A DNA stretch of 64,000 nt from the NCBI GenBank assembly GCA_035263865.1, contig DATFQX010000203.1, positions 1-64,000 of the forward strand. Reading direction: 5' to 3'. Below the pieces are notes generated by a model that was not told the origin of the DNA, ran no database searches, and saw only the letters and a list, made by a program, of their open reading frames with translations. The DNA comes from VAZQ01 sp035263865 (GTDB taxonomy: Bacteria; Pseudomonadota; Alphaproteobacteria; Rhizobiales; Xanthobacteraceae). Below are positions 32,905-41,080 of this stretch, in pieces (within the stretch, counting starts at the first letter, position 1; the number at the start of each line of letters is the position of its first letter). Made by a program: the position numbers and the translations under genes.

Positions 32905-33354
32905 ATGATCTCACAGACGCCGATCTTTAACATCCATGCGGATCTCGGTGAGATCCGACATTTCGGGCAAACACCCTATGGCGAACGACGCATGATCGAC
33001 ATCCTCGGTGGCCGGGTCGAGGGTGCGCGGCTGAAAGGAAGCGTTTTGCCCGGTGCCGATTGGCAAATCGTGCGGCCGGACGGCGTCACCGATCTCACGG
33101 CCCGCTATGGGATCGAGACCGATGACGGTGCGCGCATTCTCGTGCGCAGCGACGGGCTGCGCCATGGCGCACCCGAGGTGATCGCCGCGCTCGCCCGCGG
33201 CGAGGACGTCGAACCGTCGCGCTATTATTTCCGCACAGTCATGCGGTTCGAGACCGCCGAGCCGAGCTTGGCTTGGCTCAACCGGATTCTGGCGCTCGCC
33301 ACCGGCGCGCGTGAAAAGCTCGCGGTGCGGCTGGCCGTTTACGAGATTGTGTGA
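32905..33354 (+). CDS. DUF3237 domain-containing protein
   Basis: This 149-residue protein matches DUF3237 (UPF0311): FNIHADLGEIRHFGQTPYGERRMIDILGG (split: FNIHADLGEI, about 7-16; GERRMIDILGG, about 25-35) followed by GRVEGARLKGSVLPGADWQ, RPDGVTDLTARYGIETDDG, and the C-terminal YFRTVMRFETAEPSLAWLNR. The family is a small beta-barrel of unknown function that repeatedly occurs beside aromatic or phenylpropanoid degradation genes. Its ATG is 93 bases from the divergent pcaF; the start before it is not supported. It probably leads the hydroxycinnamate operon. Function unknown. Confidence 0.82.
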   Translation: MISQTPIFNIHADLGEIRHFGQTPYGERRMIDILGGRVEGARLKGSVLPGADWQIVRPDGVTDLTARYGIETDDGARILVRSDGLRHGAPEVIAALARGEDVEPSRYYFRTVMRFETAEPSLAWLNRILALATGAREKLAVRLAVYEIV

Positions 33355-33419
33355 GTCTTGACCCGTTTTTCGAGAAATGTCACCGAACACGTGCCGGACT
33401 TGGAAGCTGCGAGGATCGC

Positions 33420-34223
33420 GTGACTAAATCCGCTGGCGGCTTCGACGTTGAACTGCCGCGCTCGCTCAAGGCCGAGCGCCGCGGCGACATCGCCGTTCTC
33501 TGCCTGGCGCGGCCTGAGAAGCGCAACGCCATCGACGATCCGACCGTGTTCGGCATCGAAGCCTTTTTTGCTGCCCTGCCGGACGCGATCAAGGCAGTCG
33601 TGCTCGCTGCTGAAGGCGAGCATTTCTGCGCGGGGCTCGATCTCACCGAGCTCACCTCGCGCGATATCGCGCAAGGCATCGCCCATTCCCGCAGCTGGCA
33701 CCGCGCGTTCGAGCGCATCGAATACGGCAAAGCGCCCGTAGTGGCGGTACTGCATGGCGCGGTGGTCGGCGGAGGGCTCGAAATCGCCGCCGCCTGCCAC
33801 ATCCGCGTGGCCGAAACATCCACCTATTACGCCCTGCCGGAAGGCAGCCGCGGCATTTTCGTCGGCGGCGGCGGGGCAGTGCGCCTGCCACGGCTGATCG
33901 GCACCGCGCGCATGATGGACATGATGCTGACCGGCCGCACCTACGATGCCGAAGAAGGTCAGGCGATCGGCATTTCGCATTATCTCGTCCCCGCCGGCGC
34001 GGGCCTTGCCAAGGGCATCGCGCTCGCTGAACAAATTGCGGGCAACGCGCCCATGACGAATTTCGCCGTCACGCACGTGCTCCCGCGCATCGCCGCCGCC
34101 GATCCGGCCAGCGGCTATCTCACGGAGGCGCTGATTTCGGCGATCGCCCAGGGCGACGAGGAGGCGAAAGCGCGGCTCAAAGCCTTTCTGGAAAAACGCG
34201 CGCTGAAGACGGTGCGCAGCTGA
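33420..34223 (+). CDS. Enoyl-CoA hydratase (crotonase family), probable hydroxycinnamoyl-CoA hydratase
   Basis: This 267-residue crotonase should hydrate the double bond of feruloyl- or coumaroyl-CoA. The oxyanion-hole segments are EHFCAGLDL (about 66-74) and HGAVVGGGLEIAAACH (about 114-129). Both catalytic Glu of standard hydratases appear present: GGGLE and ALPEGSRGIFVGGGG (about 141-155). In the hydroxycinnamoyl-CoA hydratase-lyases the first of these is Ser (GGGFS), so simple hydration without retro-aldol cleavage is favoured. The GTG at 33420 follows GAGG by five bases; the frame is open to 33351, overlapping DUF3237, so the exact start is unsure. It is six bases upstream of the feruloyl-CoA synthetase gene. 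Confidence 0.85.
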   Translation: MTKSAGGFDVELPRSLKAERRGDIAVLCLARPEKRNAIDDPTVFGIEAFFAALPDAIKAVVLAAEGEHFCAGLDLTELTSRDIAQGIAHSRSWHRAFERIEYGKAPVVAVLHGAVVGGGLEIAAACHIRVAETSTYYALPEGSRGIFVGGGGAVRLPRLIGTARMMDMMLTGRTYDAEEGQAIGISHYLVPAGAGLAKGIALAEQIAGNAPMTNFAVTHVLPRIAAADPASGYLTEALISAIAQGDEEAKARLKAFLEKRALKTVRS

Positions 34224-34229
34224 AGCGGC

Positions 34230-36095
34230 ATGGCAACAAAGGTCAAAGCGCGTCGAGCCGAAGCTGCCGCCGCCCCAATGCGGGCGGTGCAGCTTGGGCC
34301 GCGCGACGTGGTGGCCGAGCGCAGAGGCGATGGGACCATCCTGCTGCGCTCGCCGCATACGCTTGCCCCCTATCCTGCCAAGCTGACGGAGCGCCTCGAA
34401 CATTGGGCGGCGGCAGCTCCCGCGCGCACCTTTCTCGCGCAACGCGCCGGCTCGTCGTGGCGCAAGCTCACCTATGGCCAAACCCTTGAGCAGGTCCGCC
34501 GCATCGGCGCAGCGCTCCTGCAACGCGGTCTCTCCCCCGAGCGGCCGCTCGTGATCCTCTCAGGCAACGACATAGAGCACGCGCTCCTTGGCCTTGCCGC
34601 CAACTATATCGGCGTCCCCTACGCGCCGGTGTCGCCGGCCTTTGCGCTGATCTCGAACGACCTCGGCAAATTGAGATCGATAATCGACCTGCTCACGCCG
34701 GGCCTCGTCTTCGCCGCCGACGGGCAAAGCTACGGCCGCGCGCTCGAGGCGGTCGTGCCGGCCGGGGTCGAAGTCGTGGTCACCCGTAATCCGCTCCCGA
34801 ACCGGCCGACGACGGTGTTCGAGACCTTCCTCACTGCGACCGCGACGGGCGCAGCCGAGGCGGCGCACGCAATCGTCGGCCCGGACACGATTGCCAAGTT
34901 CCTGTTCACCTCAGGCTCGACCGGCACGCCCAAGGCCGTGATCAACACCCCGCGCATGTGGTGCGCGAACCAGGCGATGATTCTTTCCCAGCTCGCCTTC
35001 TTCGCCGAGGAGCCGCCGGTGATCGTCGACTGGGCACCGTGGCATCACACCGCCGGCGGCAATCACAATTTCGGTTTCGTGCTCTACAACGGCGGCACGC
35101 TCTATATCGATGAAGGAAAGCCGCTGCCGGGAGCGATCGAAACCACAGTGAAGAACCTGCGCGAGGTCGCGACGAACTGGTATTTCACGGTGCCGAAGGG
35201 CTACGAGGCGCTACTCCCTTATTTCCGCGCCGACGCGCAGCTGCGGAAGACGTTTTTCCAAAAGCTCAAAGTGCTGTGGTTCGCGGGCGCGGCCCTGTCA
35301 CAGTCCGTGTTTGACGAGATGCAGGAGCTTGCGCTTGCGACCTGCGGCGAGCGCATTAACTTCCTCACCGGCCTCGGCGCGACAGAGACGGCGCCCATGG
35401 CGCTCGCGCGGATGTGGCAGAGCAAGGATTCGAGCAACATGGGCGTGCCGGTGCCCGGGGTCGAGCTCAAGCTCGTCCCGTATCACGGCAAGCTCGAGGC
35501 GCGCGTGCGCGGGCCGAACGTCACGCCCGGCTACTGGCGGCAACGCGAACTCACCGCGCAGGCCTTCGATGAGGAAGGCTTCTATAAGCTCGGCGACGCG
35601 CTCAAATTCGAGGACCCGGACGATCCGCGCGCCGGCCTTTTGTTCGACGGTCGCGTCGCCGAGGATTTTAAGCTGGCGACCGGCACCTGGGTGAATGTTG
35701 GTCCGTTGCGCGCGCGCCTCTTGCAAACGCTCGAGCCCTATGCACGCGATGTCGTCATCACCGGCGCCGATCGCAACGAACTCGGCGCGCTCATTTTTCC
35801 GAACGTGGCCGCCTGCCGTAGGCTCGCCGCGGCGGCCGACGTAACCGTCGACGCGCGGGTGCGCGAAGAAGTGCGCGCGCGGCTTGCGAGCGTAGCACGG
35901 GCGAGCACCGGCAGCTCGAACCGCGTCTGCCGCGCCATCCTCGTTCGCGAGCCGCCCTCGCTCGACGCCGGCGAAATGACCGACAAGGGGTCGATCAACC
36001 AGGGCGCGGTGCTCAAGCGGCGCGGCGACCTCGTGGACGAGCTCTACGCGCTTGACCCTTCGCCGCGCGTGCTCGTGATAGATATGGGACCATGA
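34230..36095 (+). CDS. fcs: Feruloyl-CoA synthetase
   Basis: This 621-residue AMP-forming ligase activates ferulate and related hydroxycinnamates with ATP and CoA. Length and wording match the feruloyl-CoA synthase branch rather than general acyl-CoA synthetases. The P-loop is FTSGSTGTPKAVINT (about 226-240), then WAPWHHTAGGNHNFGF (about 268-283, a family hallmark), GGTLYIDEGKPLPG, FAGAALSQSVFDEMQ, LTGLGATETAPMAL (about 379-392) and FDGRVAEDFKLATGTWVNVGPLR (split: FDGRVAEDFKLATGTWVN, about 473-490). It lies between the hydratase and a thiolase, overlapping the latter by four bases (ATGA). Confidence 0.9.
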   Translation: MATKVKARRAEAAAAPMRAVQLGPRDVVAERRGDGTILLRSPHTLAPYPAKLTERLEHWAAAAPARTFLAQRAGSSWRKLTYGQTLEQVRRIGAALLQRGLSPERPLVILSGNDIEHALLGLAANYIGVPYAPVSPAFALISNDLGKLRSIIDLLTPGLVFAADGQSYGRALEAVVPAGVEVVVTRNPLPNRPTTVFETFLTATATGAAEAAHAIVGPDTIAKFLFTSGSTGTPKAVINTPRMWCANQAMILSQLAFFAEEPPVIVDWAPWHHTAGGNHNFGFVLYNGGTLYIDEGKPLPGAIETTVKNLREVATNWYFTVPKGYEALLPYFRADAQLRKTFFQKLKVLWFAGAALSQSVFDEMQELALATCGERINFLTGLGATETAPMALARMWQSKDSSNMGVPVPGVELKLVPYHGKLEARVRGPNVTPGYWRQRELTAQAFDEEGFYKLGDALKFEDPDDPRAGLLFDGRVAEDFKLATGTWVNVGPLRARLLQTLEPYARDVVITGADRNELGALIFPNVAACRRLAAAADVTVDARVREEVRARLASVARASTGSSNRVCRAILVREPPSLDAGEMTDKGSINQGAVLKRRGDLVDELYALDPSPRVLVIDMGP

Positions 36096-37360
36096 TCATG
36101 GCGAGTAAGACTGCAGGTCTTAGCGCGAGCTGGAGCGAGGTGTGGCTGCTTGACGGCGTGCGCACGCCGTTCGCCGACTACAACGGCGCATTGGCGCAGG
36201 TCTCGCCCACCGATCTCGGCATCAAAGCCGCGCGCGCGGCGTTCGCGCGATCGGGCGTCTCGCCGCAGGACGTGGGCGCGGTCATCACCGGCTCGATGGC
36301 GCAAGCAAGCTTCGACACGTACTGCCTGCCGCGCCATATCGGGCTTTATACCGGGGTGCCGATCGAGGTGCCCGCGCATATGGTGCAGCGGGTCTGCGGC
36401 ACCGGCCTCGAAGTGCTGATGCAGGCGGCGGACGTCATCACGCACAAGGAGATCGGGCTTACGCTCTGCGTCGGCACGGAGTCCATGAGCCGCAACCCAG
36501 TCGCCTCCTATACCATGCGCGGCGGCTTTCGCATGGGCGCCGTCGATTTCAAGGATTTTCTTTGGGAGGCGCTGCGCGATCCGGCCGCCAACGTCACCAT
36601 GGGCGACACGGCGGAGAATCTGGCGCGGCAATACCAGATCACGCGCGCGCAAGTCGACGCCTACGCCGCGCGCAGTTTTTCGCGCGCGCTCGCGGCGCAG
36701 AAATCGGGCTTCCTCGCCGGCGAGATAGCGCCGGTCAAGAACGAGACGTTCGAGCAGGAGGGTTTTGCGCCGCGCGCGCTGAAGCTTAGCGGCGCGAACG
36801 AGCTTGCCGCCGACACCCACGTGCGCCCTTCCCCGCTCGAGGCGCTCGCCGCCATCCGTCCCGCATTCGGCGGGGTGCAGACCGGCGGCAATTCCTCGGC
36901 GATCGTCGACGGCGCGGCAGCGGCGTTCGTCGCCTCCTCCGATTATGCGAAGACATCGGGCAAGCCCGCGCTCGCGCGCATTCTCGCCGGCGCCACCGTG
37001 GGCGTGCCGCCCGACGTGATGGGCATCGGCCCCGTGCCCGCAATCAAAGCCGTGCTCGAACGCGCCGGGCTCAAGCTGTCGCAGATCGACCGCTTCGAGA
37101 TCAACGAAGCGTTCGGCGCGCAGGTGATGGCCTGCGCGCGCGAGCTGGGCATCGACGAAGAAAAGCTCAACGTCAACGGCGGCGCCATCGCCATCGGGCA
37201 CCCTTTGGGCGCAACCGGCGTGCGGCTCGCGCTCACGCTGGCGCGCGAGCTCAAGCGCGCAGAGCTGCGCTACGGCATCGCCTCGGCCTGCATCGGCGGC
37301 GGGCAGGGCATCGCGCTCTTGATCAAGAATCCGGACGCCCCTGCCGCACGGGAGCACTGA
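36092..37360 (+). CDS. Thiolase family protein, probable 3-oxo-3-aryl-propanoyl-CoA thiolase
   Basis: This 422-residue thiolase likely cleaves the beta-keto side chain made from ferulate or coumarate to give vanilloyl-/4-hydroxybenzoyl-CoA plus acetyl-CoA. The nucleophile Cys is in VQRVCGTGLEVL (about 96), the catalytic His in AIGHPLGATGVRL (about 367) and the second Cys in SACIGGGQGIALL (about 403). It is less similar to PcaF and PhaA than those are to each other, and starts SEVWLLDGVRTPFADYNG, with D-Y-N for the usual G-R-Y or G-A-F. The start ATG overlaps the fcs stop; an ATG two codons on is equally good. Specificity is inferred from the operon. Confidence 0.87.
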   Translation: MIMASKTAGLSASWSEVWLLDGVRTPFADYNGALAQVSPTDLGIKAARAAFARSGVSPQDVGAVITGSMAQASFDTYCLPRHIGLYTGVPIEVPAHMVQRVCGTGLEVLMQAADVITHKEIGLTLCVGTESMSRNPVASYTMRGGFRMGAVDFKDFLWEALRDPAANVTMGDTAENLARQYQITRAQVDAYAARSFSRALAAQKSGFLAGEIAPVKNETFEQEGFAPRALKLSGANELAADTHVRPSPLEALAAIRPAFGGVQTGGNSSAIVDGAAAAFVASSDYAKTSGKPALARILAGATVGVPPDVMGIGPVPAIKAVLERAGLKLSQIDRFEINEAFGAQVMACARELGIDEEKLNVNGGAIAIGHPLGATGVRLALTLARELKRAELRYGIASACIGGGQGIALLIKNPDAPAAREH

Positions 37361-37362
37361 CC

Positions 37363-38124
37363 ATGGACATCAAGGGACACGCGGCGGTCGTGACTGGCGG
37401 CGCCTCGGGACTGGGCGCGGCGACCGCGAGCGAGCTTGCCCGCGCCGGCGCCAAGCTCACCGTGATCGACGTCAATCAGGATGGCGCGCGCGCGCTGGCG
37501 CAGAAGATCGGCGGCCACGCGGTCGCGTGCGACGTGACCAATGCCGAGCAAGCGAACGCCGCGCTCAAGGAGGCACGCGAGCGGCACGGGCCAGCACGCA
37601 TCTTGATCAATTGCGCCGGCGTCGGGCCGGCCAAGCGCATCGTCGGCCGCGATGGACCGATGCCGCTCGCCGAGTTCGAGCGCGTCATCAGCATCAACCT
37701 CATCGGCACGTTCAACATGATGCGGCTCGTCGCCGCCGACATGCAAAGCTTGAGCCCGCTCGCCGACGGCGAGCGCGGCATTATCATCATGGCCGCCTCG
37801 GTTGCGGCCTTCGAAGGGCAAATCGGCCAGGCCGCCTATTCCGCCTCCAAGGGCGGCGTCGCCGCACTGACCTTGCCGGCCGCGCGCGAATTCGCGCAGT
37901 TCGGGATTCGCGTCGCGACCATCGCGCCAGGCATTTTCCACACGCCGATGCTGATGGCGTTGCCGGAGGAAGCGCAGAAGAGTCTCGCCGCAGCGGTGCC
38001 GTTTCCAAAGCTGCTCGGGCGGCCCGATCAGTTCGCCTCGCTCGCGCGCCACATCATCGAAAACGCTTACATCAACGGCGAGGTGATCCGCCTCGACGGC
38101 GCGCTGCGGCTCGCACCGCGCTGA
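37363..38124 (+). CDS. Short-chain dehydrogenase, 3-hydroxyacyl-CoA dehydrogenase type II-like
   Basis: This 253-residue protein resembles HSD17B10-type 3-hydroxyacyl-CoA dehydrogenases. NAD site TGGASGLGAAT (about 11-21) with a following Asp (VIDVNQ, NAD preference), INCAGVGPAKR (about 86-96), the insertion GRDGPMPLAEFERVISINLIGTFN-type (split: GRDGPMPLAEFE), and the catalytic Ser and Tyr-x-x-x-Lys in AASVAAFEGQIGQAAYSASKGG (split: AASVAAFEG, QAAYSASKGG, about 144-166). APGIFHTPML is family-typical. It lies two bases after the thiolase gene and would supply its 3-oxoacyl-CoA substrate. It is a strong fit for the dehydrogenation step of the route. Confidence 0.88.
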   Translation: MDIKGHAAVVTGGASGLGAATASELARAGAKLTVIDVNQDGARALAQKIGGHAVACDVTNAEQANAALKEARERHGPARILINCAGVGPAKRIVGRDGPMPLAEFERVISINLIGTFNMMRLVAADMQSLSPLADGERGIIIMAASVAAFEGQIGQAAYSASKGGVAALTLPAAREFAQFGIRVATIAPGIFHTPMLMALPEEAQKSLAAAVPFPKLLGRPDQFASLARHIIENAYINGEVIRLDGALRLAPR

Positions 38125-38162
38125 GCGATGTAAGCCCCATGCCTTCGGCAGCGCTTCCTCCG

Positions 38163-38252
38163 GCCGTCATTGCCGGGCTTGACCCGGCAATCCATCCATT
38201 GAATCAAAGCGTTTCTTTTCAATGGATGCCCGGGTCCAGCCCGGGCATGCCG
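38163..38252. repeat. Bradyrhizobium-type palindromic repeat (BIME-like)
   Basis: Two palindromes, TTGCCGGG/CCCGGCAA (about 38170-38190) and ATGCCCGGG/CCCGGGCAT (about 38226-38248), are linked by a longer inverted repeat, ATCCATTGAA with TTCAATGGAT. The wording CCGTCATTGCCGGGCTTGACCC is that of a repeat dispersed by the hundred in Bradyrhizobium-like genomes (given here in two parts: CCGTCATTGCCGGG, CTTGACCC). It separates the dehydrogenase and thioesterase genes of the operon and may modulate expression of the latter. Confidence 0.75.
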
Positions 38253-38285
38253 TGTCGATATTTAACGCCCTTGGTATGAGAGCGC

Positions 38286-38705
38286 ATGCTCGTCAACTAC
38301 CGCGTCGTGCGCATCGAATGGGGCGATTGCGATCCGGCCGGGATCATCTACTACCCGCGCTATTTCGCGATCTTCGACGCCAGCACCTCGGCGCTGATCG
38401 AGCGCGCGCTCGGCATGCGCAAGATCGATTATCTCAAGGCCTATGATTTCGCCGGGCATCCGCTGGTCAACGCCCATTCGCGCTTTCTTCTTCCTACAAG
38501 GTACGGCGACGAGGTGACGGTCGAGACCGCGGTCACGGCGCTGCACCGCTCGAGCTTCGACGTGCGACACCGCTTGTACAAGGACGGCGCGCTCGCGGCC
38601 GAGGGCTTCGAGACCCGGGTATGGGTGGAAGGCGATCCCGCCAAGGGCACGATGAAGGCGAAGCCGTTGCCGCAAGCGGTCATCGCGCGGCTGTCGCAGA
38701 AATAA
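38286..38705 (+). CDS. 4-hydroxybenzoyl-CoA thioesterase family protein
   Basis: This 139-residue hotdog-fold protein should hydrolyse an aryl-CoA. The diagnostic segment is RIEWGDCDPAGIIYYPRYF (about 9-27), in which the Asp of D-C-D-P-A-G aligns with the catalytic Asp17 of Pseudomonas 4-hydroxybenzoyl-CoA thioesterase. VNAHSRFLLPTRYGDEVTVET (split: HSRFLLPTRYGDEV, about 64-77) completes the fold. In this operon it would release vanillate or 4-hydroxybenzoate from the CoA ester made by the thiolase. It is separated from the upstream gene by a 90-base palindromic repeat. Acyl-CoA specificity is inferred. Confidence 0.87.
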   Translation: MLVNYRVVRIEWGDCDPAGIIYYPRYFAIFDASTSALIERALGMRKIDYLKAYDFAGHPLVNAHSRFLLPTRYGDEVTVETAVTALHRSSFDVRHRLYKDGALAAEGFETRVWVEGDPAKGTMKAKPLPQAVIARLSQK

Positions 38706-38728
38706 GCCGGAATCTTTATCTTCGCCGC

Positions 38729-39985
38729 TCACGCGGGGCTAGGGCTCGCGCGCGGGCTCACGCCATCGACCGCCAGACTGCCGTCAGCGGCAAAGCGCGC
38801 CAGCGCGCCGGCGGGATGCTTGGCCCAGGTCGCGACCGGCAGCGGGCCGCAGACGAGCATGAAATAATCGTAAGCGGCACGGCGGTCGCTTGCCATGATG
38901 AACTGATAGTGCAGACGGAAGAAGTTGAAGCGAATGCGCCAGTAGAAGCGCCGCGACAGCATGTCGCCGAAGCGCACCTTCCAGATCGAGGGATTGCAGC
39001 GTTGGCCCGCGACGCGGGCGCCGATCCCCTCAACCGGATCGAAATCCCAGAAGTTGAGCACGTCGGCGCGCGATTGCGCATCGATCCACGGCACCGAGGT
39101 CTCGACCGCGAGCCGCGCGTAGGTAGCGCGCAGGCTTTGCGCTTTGGGATGCAGGGCCGCTGCCGGGGCGATCGAGCCGAGCGTCAGCAGGATGAGCGGC
39201 GGTCCCCGGCGCCCAATATCGGGATCGAGTTCGAGCGCGCGTAGGATCACCGCCGGCGCCAGCGCGCAGCCGCCGCTATGGCCAATGACGATGATCTCGT
39301 CGGCGTCATTCGTGCGCACGGCGGCGATCACGCGCTGCGCGCAGGCCTCGATTAGAGGATCGAAGCCAGTCGCTTCCCCGCGGGCGAATTCGCAAAGATA
39401 GGGCCAGTGGTTGTTGATCTGGACGAGGAACCAGCGGTCGGCGAGCGGCCGCAAGCTCAAGAAAATCGCGATCGCAGCAGGCACACCGATGACTAGTGCC
39501 GCCCAGCCGTGCAAGGCAAAAGCGCGTGTGATCGCCGCGGTGACGATCCATGCACCGCCAGCCGACAGCGCGACCCACGCGATCAGCATCAGCTGGAAAT
39601 AGATGAGCACCAGGCCGAAATATGCAGAGGCGCGCAGCACGCGGACCAGCGCTCCGCTGAGGAGATAATCAATTGTCCAAGCAACGGCACGGGGGATCTG
39701 CCGCGGCAGAGGCTCGGCCATGTTCCCACGGACGAAGTGCTCCTGGCGCAGAAAGTCATAGCGGGTGAAGACCTGCCAGTTCGGACCCGATGTTTCGATG
39801 TTCCAGTGCGCGAAGGTCTCTGAATCCAACGCGAGCTGGCCGAGCCGCGCCGTAAGCGGCCATATCTTTAGGAAACGCGCCAGGCTGCGATCGAACAGCC
39901 GGTGGTATCCCTCGGCGCCCTGCGGATCGTAACCGCTGACATAAAAGACGTGCCGGCGTGCGATCAAAGGTGGCTCTGCGCGCAT
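38729..39985 (-). CDS. Membrane protein with an alpha/beta-hydrolase (GHSGG) domain
   Basis: This 418-residue protein was not matched to a named family. Its N-terminus (HVFYVSGYDPQGAEGYHRLF) resembles lipase-like proteins; residues 115-185 hold two to three membrane helices (FGLVLIYFQLMLIAWVALSA, AALVIGVPAAIAIFLSL). At about 230-245 EIIVIGHSGGCALAPAVI carries a nucleophile elbow G-H-S-G-G, followed by LLTLGSIAPAAALHP. A membrane-embedded serine hydrolase or esterase is therefore plausible. A downstream Asp (VPWIDAQSRADVLNFWDFDP) and a His near HYQFIMAS could complete a triad. It is on the minus strand, converging with the thioesterase gene and ten bases from the methyltransferase gene upstream. 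Confidence 0.65.
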   Translation of the reverse strand: MRAEPPLIARRHVFYVSGYDPQGAEGYHRLFDRSLARFLKIWPLTARLGQLALDSETFAHWNIETSGPNWQVFTRYDFLRQEHFVRGNMAEPLPRQIPRAVAWTIDYLLSGALVRVLRASAYFGLVLIYFQLMLIAWVALSAGGAWIVTAAITRAFALHGWAALVIGVPAAIAIFLSLRPLADRWFLVQINNHWPYLCEFARGEATGFDPLIEACAQRVIAAVRTNDADEIIVIGHSGGCALAPAVILRALELDPDIGRRGPPLILLTLGSIAPAAALHPKAQSLRATYARLAVETSVPWIDAQSRADVLNFWDFDPVEGIGARVAGQRCNPSIWKVRFGDMLSRRFYWRIRFNFFRLHYQFIMASDRRAAYDYFMLVCGPLPVATWAKHPAGALARFAADGSLAVDGVSPRASPSPA

Positions 39986-39995
39986 GCTCGCTCGA

Positions 39996-41042
39996 TCAGG
40001 CGGGAAGAGCCGCCGCCGCTTCGACGATGGTCATGGCGGGGTGCTTGGTGGGGATCGTGCGCGCGAGATGCAGGCCGGCCTTTTCGAACAGCGCGGCATA
40101 TTCCTCGACCGTGCGCTCGCGCCCGCCGCACAGCAACATCACTTGCAAGTCGAGCCAGCGGCCCGGGCCCGGACGCTCGTCAGACGGCAAGGGCGATTCG
40201 AGCACCAGCACGCGCCCCTGCGGCTGCATGGCCCGACGCACATTGGCGAGAATGCGAATGCAATCGTCATCCTCGTAGTCGTGCAGGAGATGGCGGATGA
40301 GATAGAGGTCGCCGCCCGCGGGTGCCGGCGTCGTAAATATGTCGGCGCTCACGAAGCTCACGCCGGGAAGCGGGCCACCCTCCCCTCGTTTCGCCGCGGC
40401 GACCGCTTCAGGCATATCGAACAGCGTAGCGCGCAGGTTCGGGCAGGCGGCGAGCACGGCGGATAAGAGCGAGCCGTTGCCGCCGCCGATGTCGACCACG
40501 TGTTCGAAGCGCGAGAAATCATAGGCCGCGACGATCGCCGGCGTCTCCGGCCCGTGCACCTCGAGCATCATGCGATCGAAACGGCGAGCTTCGCCGGGAT
40601 TTCGCGCAAGCCATTCGAAGAACGGCGCGCCCTTGAGCGCCTCAAAGGCGGTGCGCTCGCCGGCGAGCGCGTCGTCGAGATGCGTCCACATGTCGGCGAA
40701 ATAATCGTTGAGGAAGATGGCGGTGGTCCGGGTGTTGTGGGGCGAATGCGAGCTCAAGAGCCGCCCGAGCGGCGTGAGCGTGAAGTGCCCGCGTGTCGGC
40801 TCGGCCACGATACCCAGCGTCGAGAGCGCACGCAGCAGCCGATAGAGACGATCAGGGATAAGACCGCGCGCTGCGGCAATCGCGGCGTGGTTCGCGACAC
40901 CATCCTCCATGACGTCGGCGAGGCGGAGCCGCGCGAAGGTGCCGACCGCGCGGGTCACCCATAGGCTGCTCAGCAACTGCAGCATTTTCTTGTGCAGCAA
41001 CGCCGGATCGGCGTTCGCGTCCTTGTCGCTCTTGCCGTTCAC
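39996..41042 (-). CDS. SAM-dependent O-methyltransferase (acetylserotonin/hydroxyneurosporene type)
   Basis: This 348-residue protein belongs to methyltransferase family 2, which methylates hydroxyl groups of small aromatic or polyketide-like compounds. The N-terminal dimerisation/winged-helix domain (about 20-110) contains LWVTRAVGTFARLRLADVM and YRLLRALSTLGIV. The SAM motif is FEHVVDIGGGNGSLL (about 178-192), followed by LFDMPEAVA, VSFVSADIF and the IRHLLHDYEDDDC segment (about 247-259; H as likely catalytic base). VLVLESPLPSD closes the domain. It starts with GTG. It is next to the hydrolase-like gene, probably cotranscribed. Substrate unknown; an aromatic acid is possible. Confidence 0.85.
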   Translation of the reverse strand: MNGKSDKDANADPALLHKKMLQLLSSLWVTRAVGTFARLRLADVMEDGVANHAAIAAARGLIPDRLYRLLRALSTLGIVAEPTRGHFTLTPLGRLLSSHSPHNTRTTAIFLNDYFADMWTHLDDALAGERTAFEALKGAPFFEWLARNPGEARRFDRMMLEVHGPETPAIVAAYDFSRFEHVVDIGGGNGSLLSAVLAACPNLRATLFDMPEAVAAAKRGEGGPLPGVSFVSADIFTTPAPAGGDLYLIRHLLHDYEDDDCIRILANVRRAMQPQGRVLVLESPLPSDERPGPGRWLDLQVMLLCGGRERTVEEYAALFEKAGLHLARTIPTKHPAMTIVEAAAALPA

Positions 41043-41080
41043 GATCCACCAATCATCTCGCGCACGCGCGCAGTCAAACT

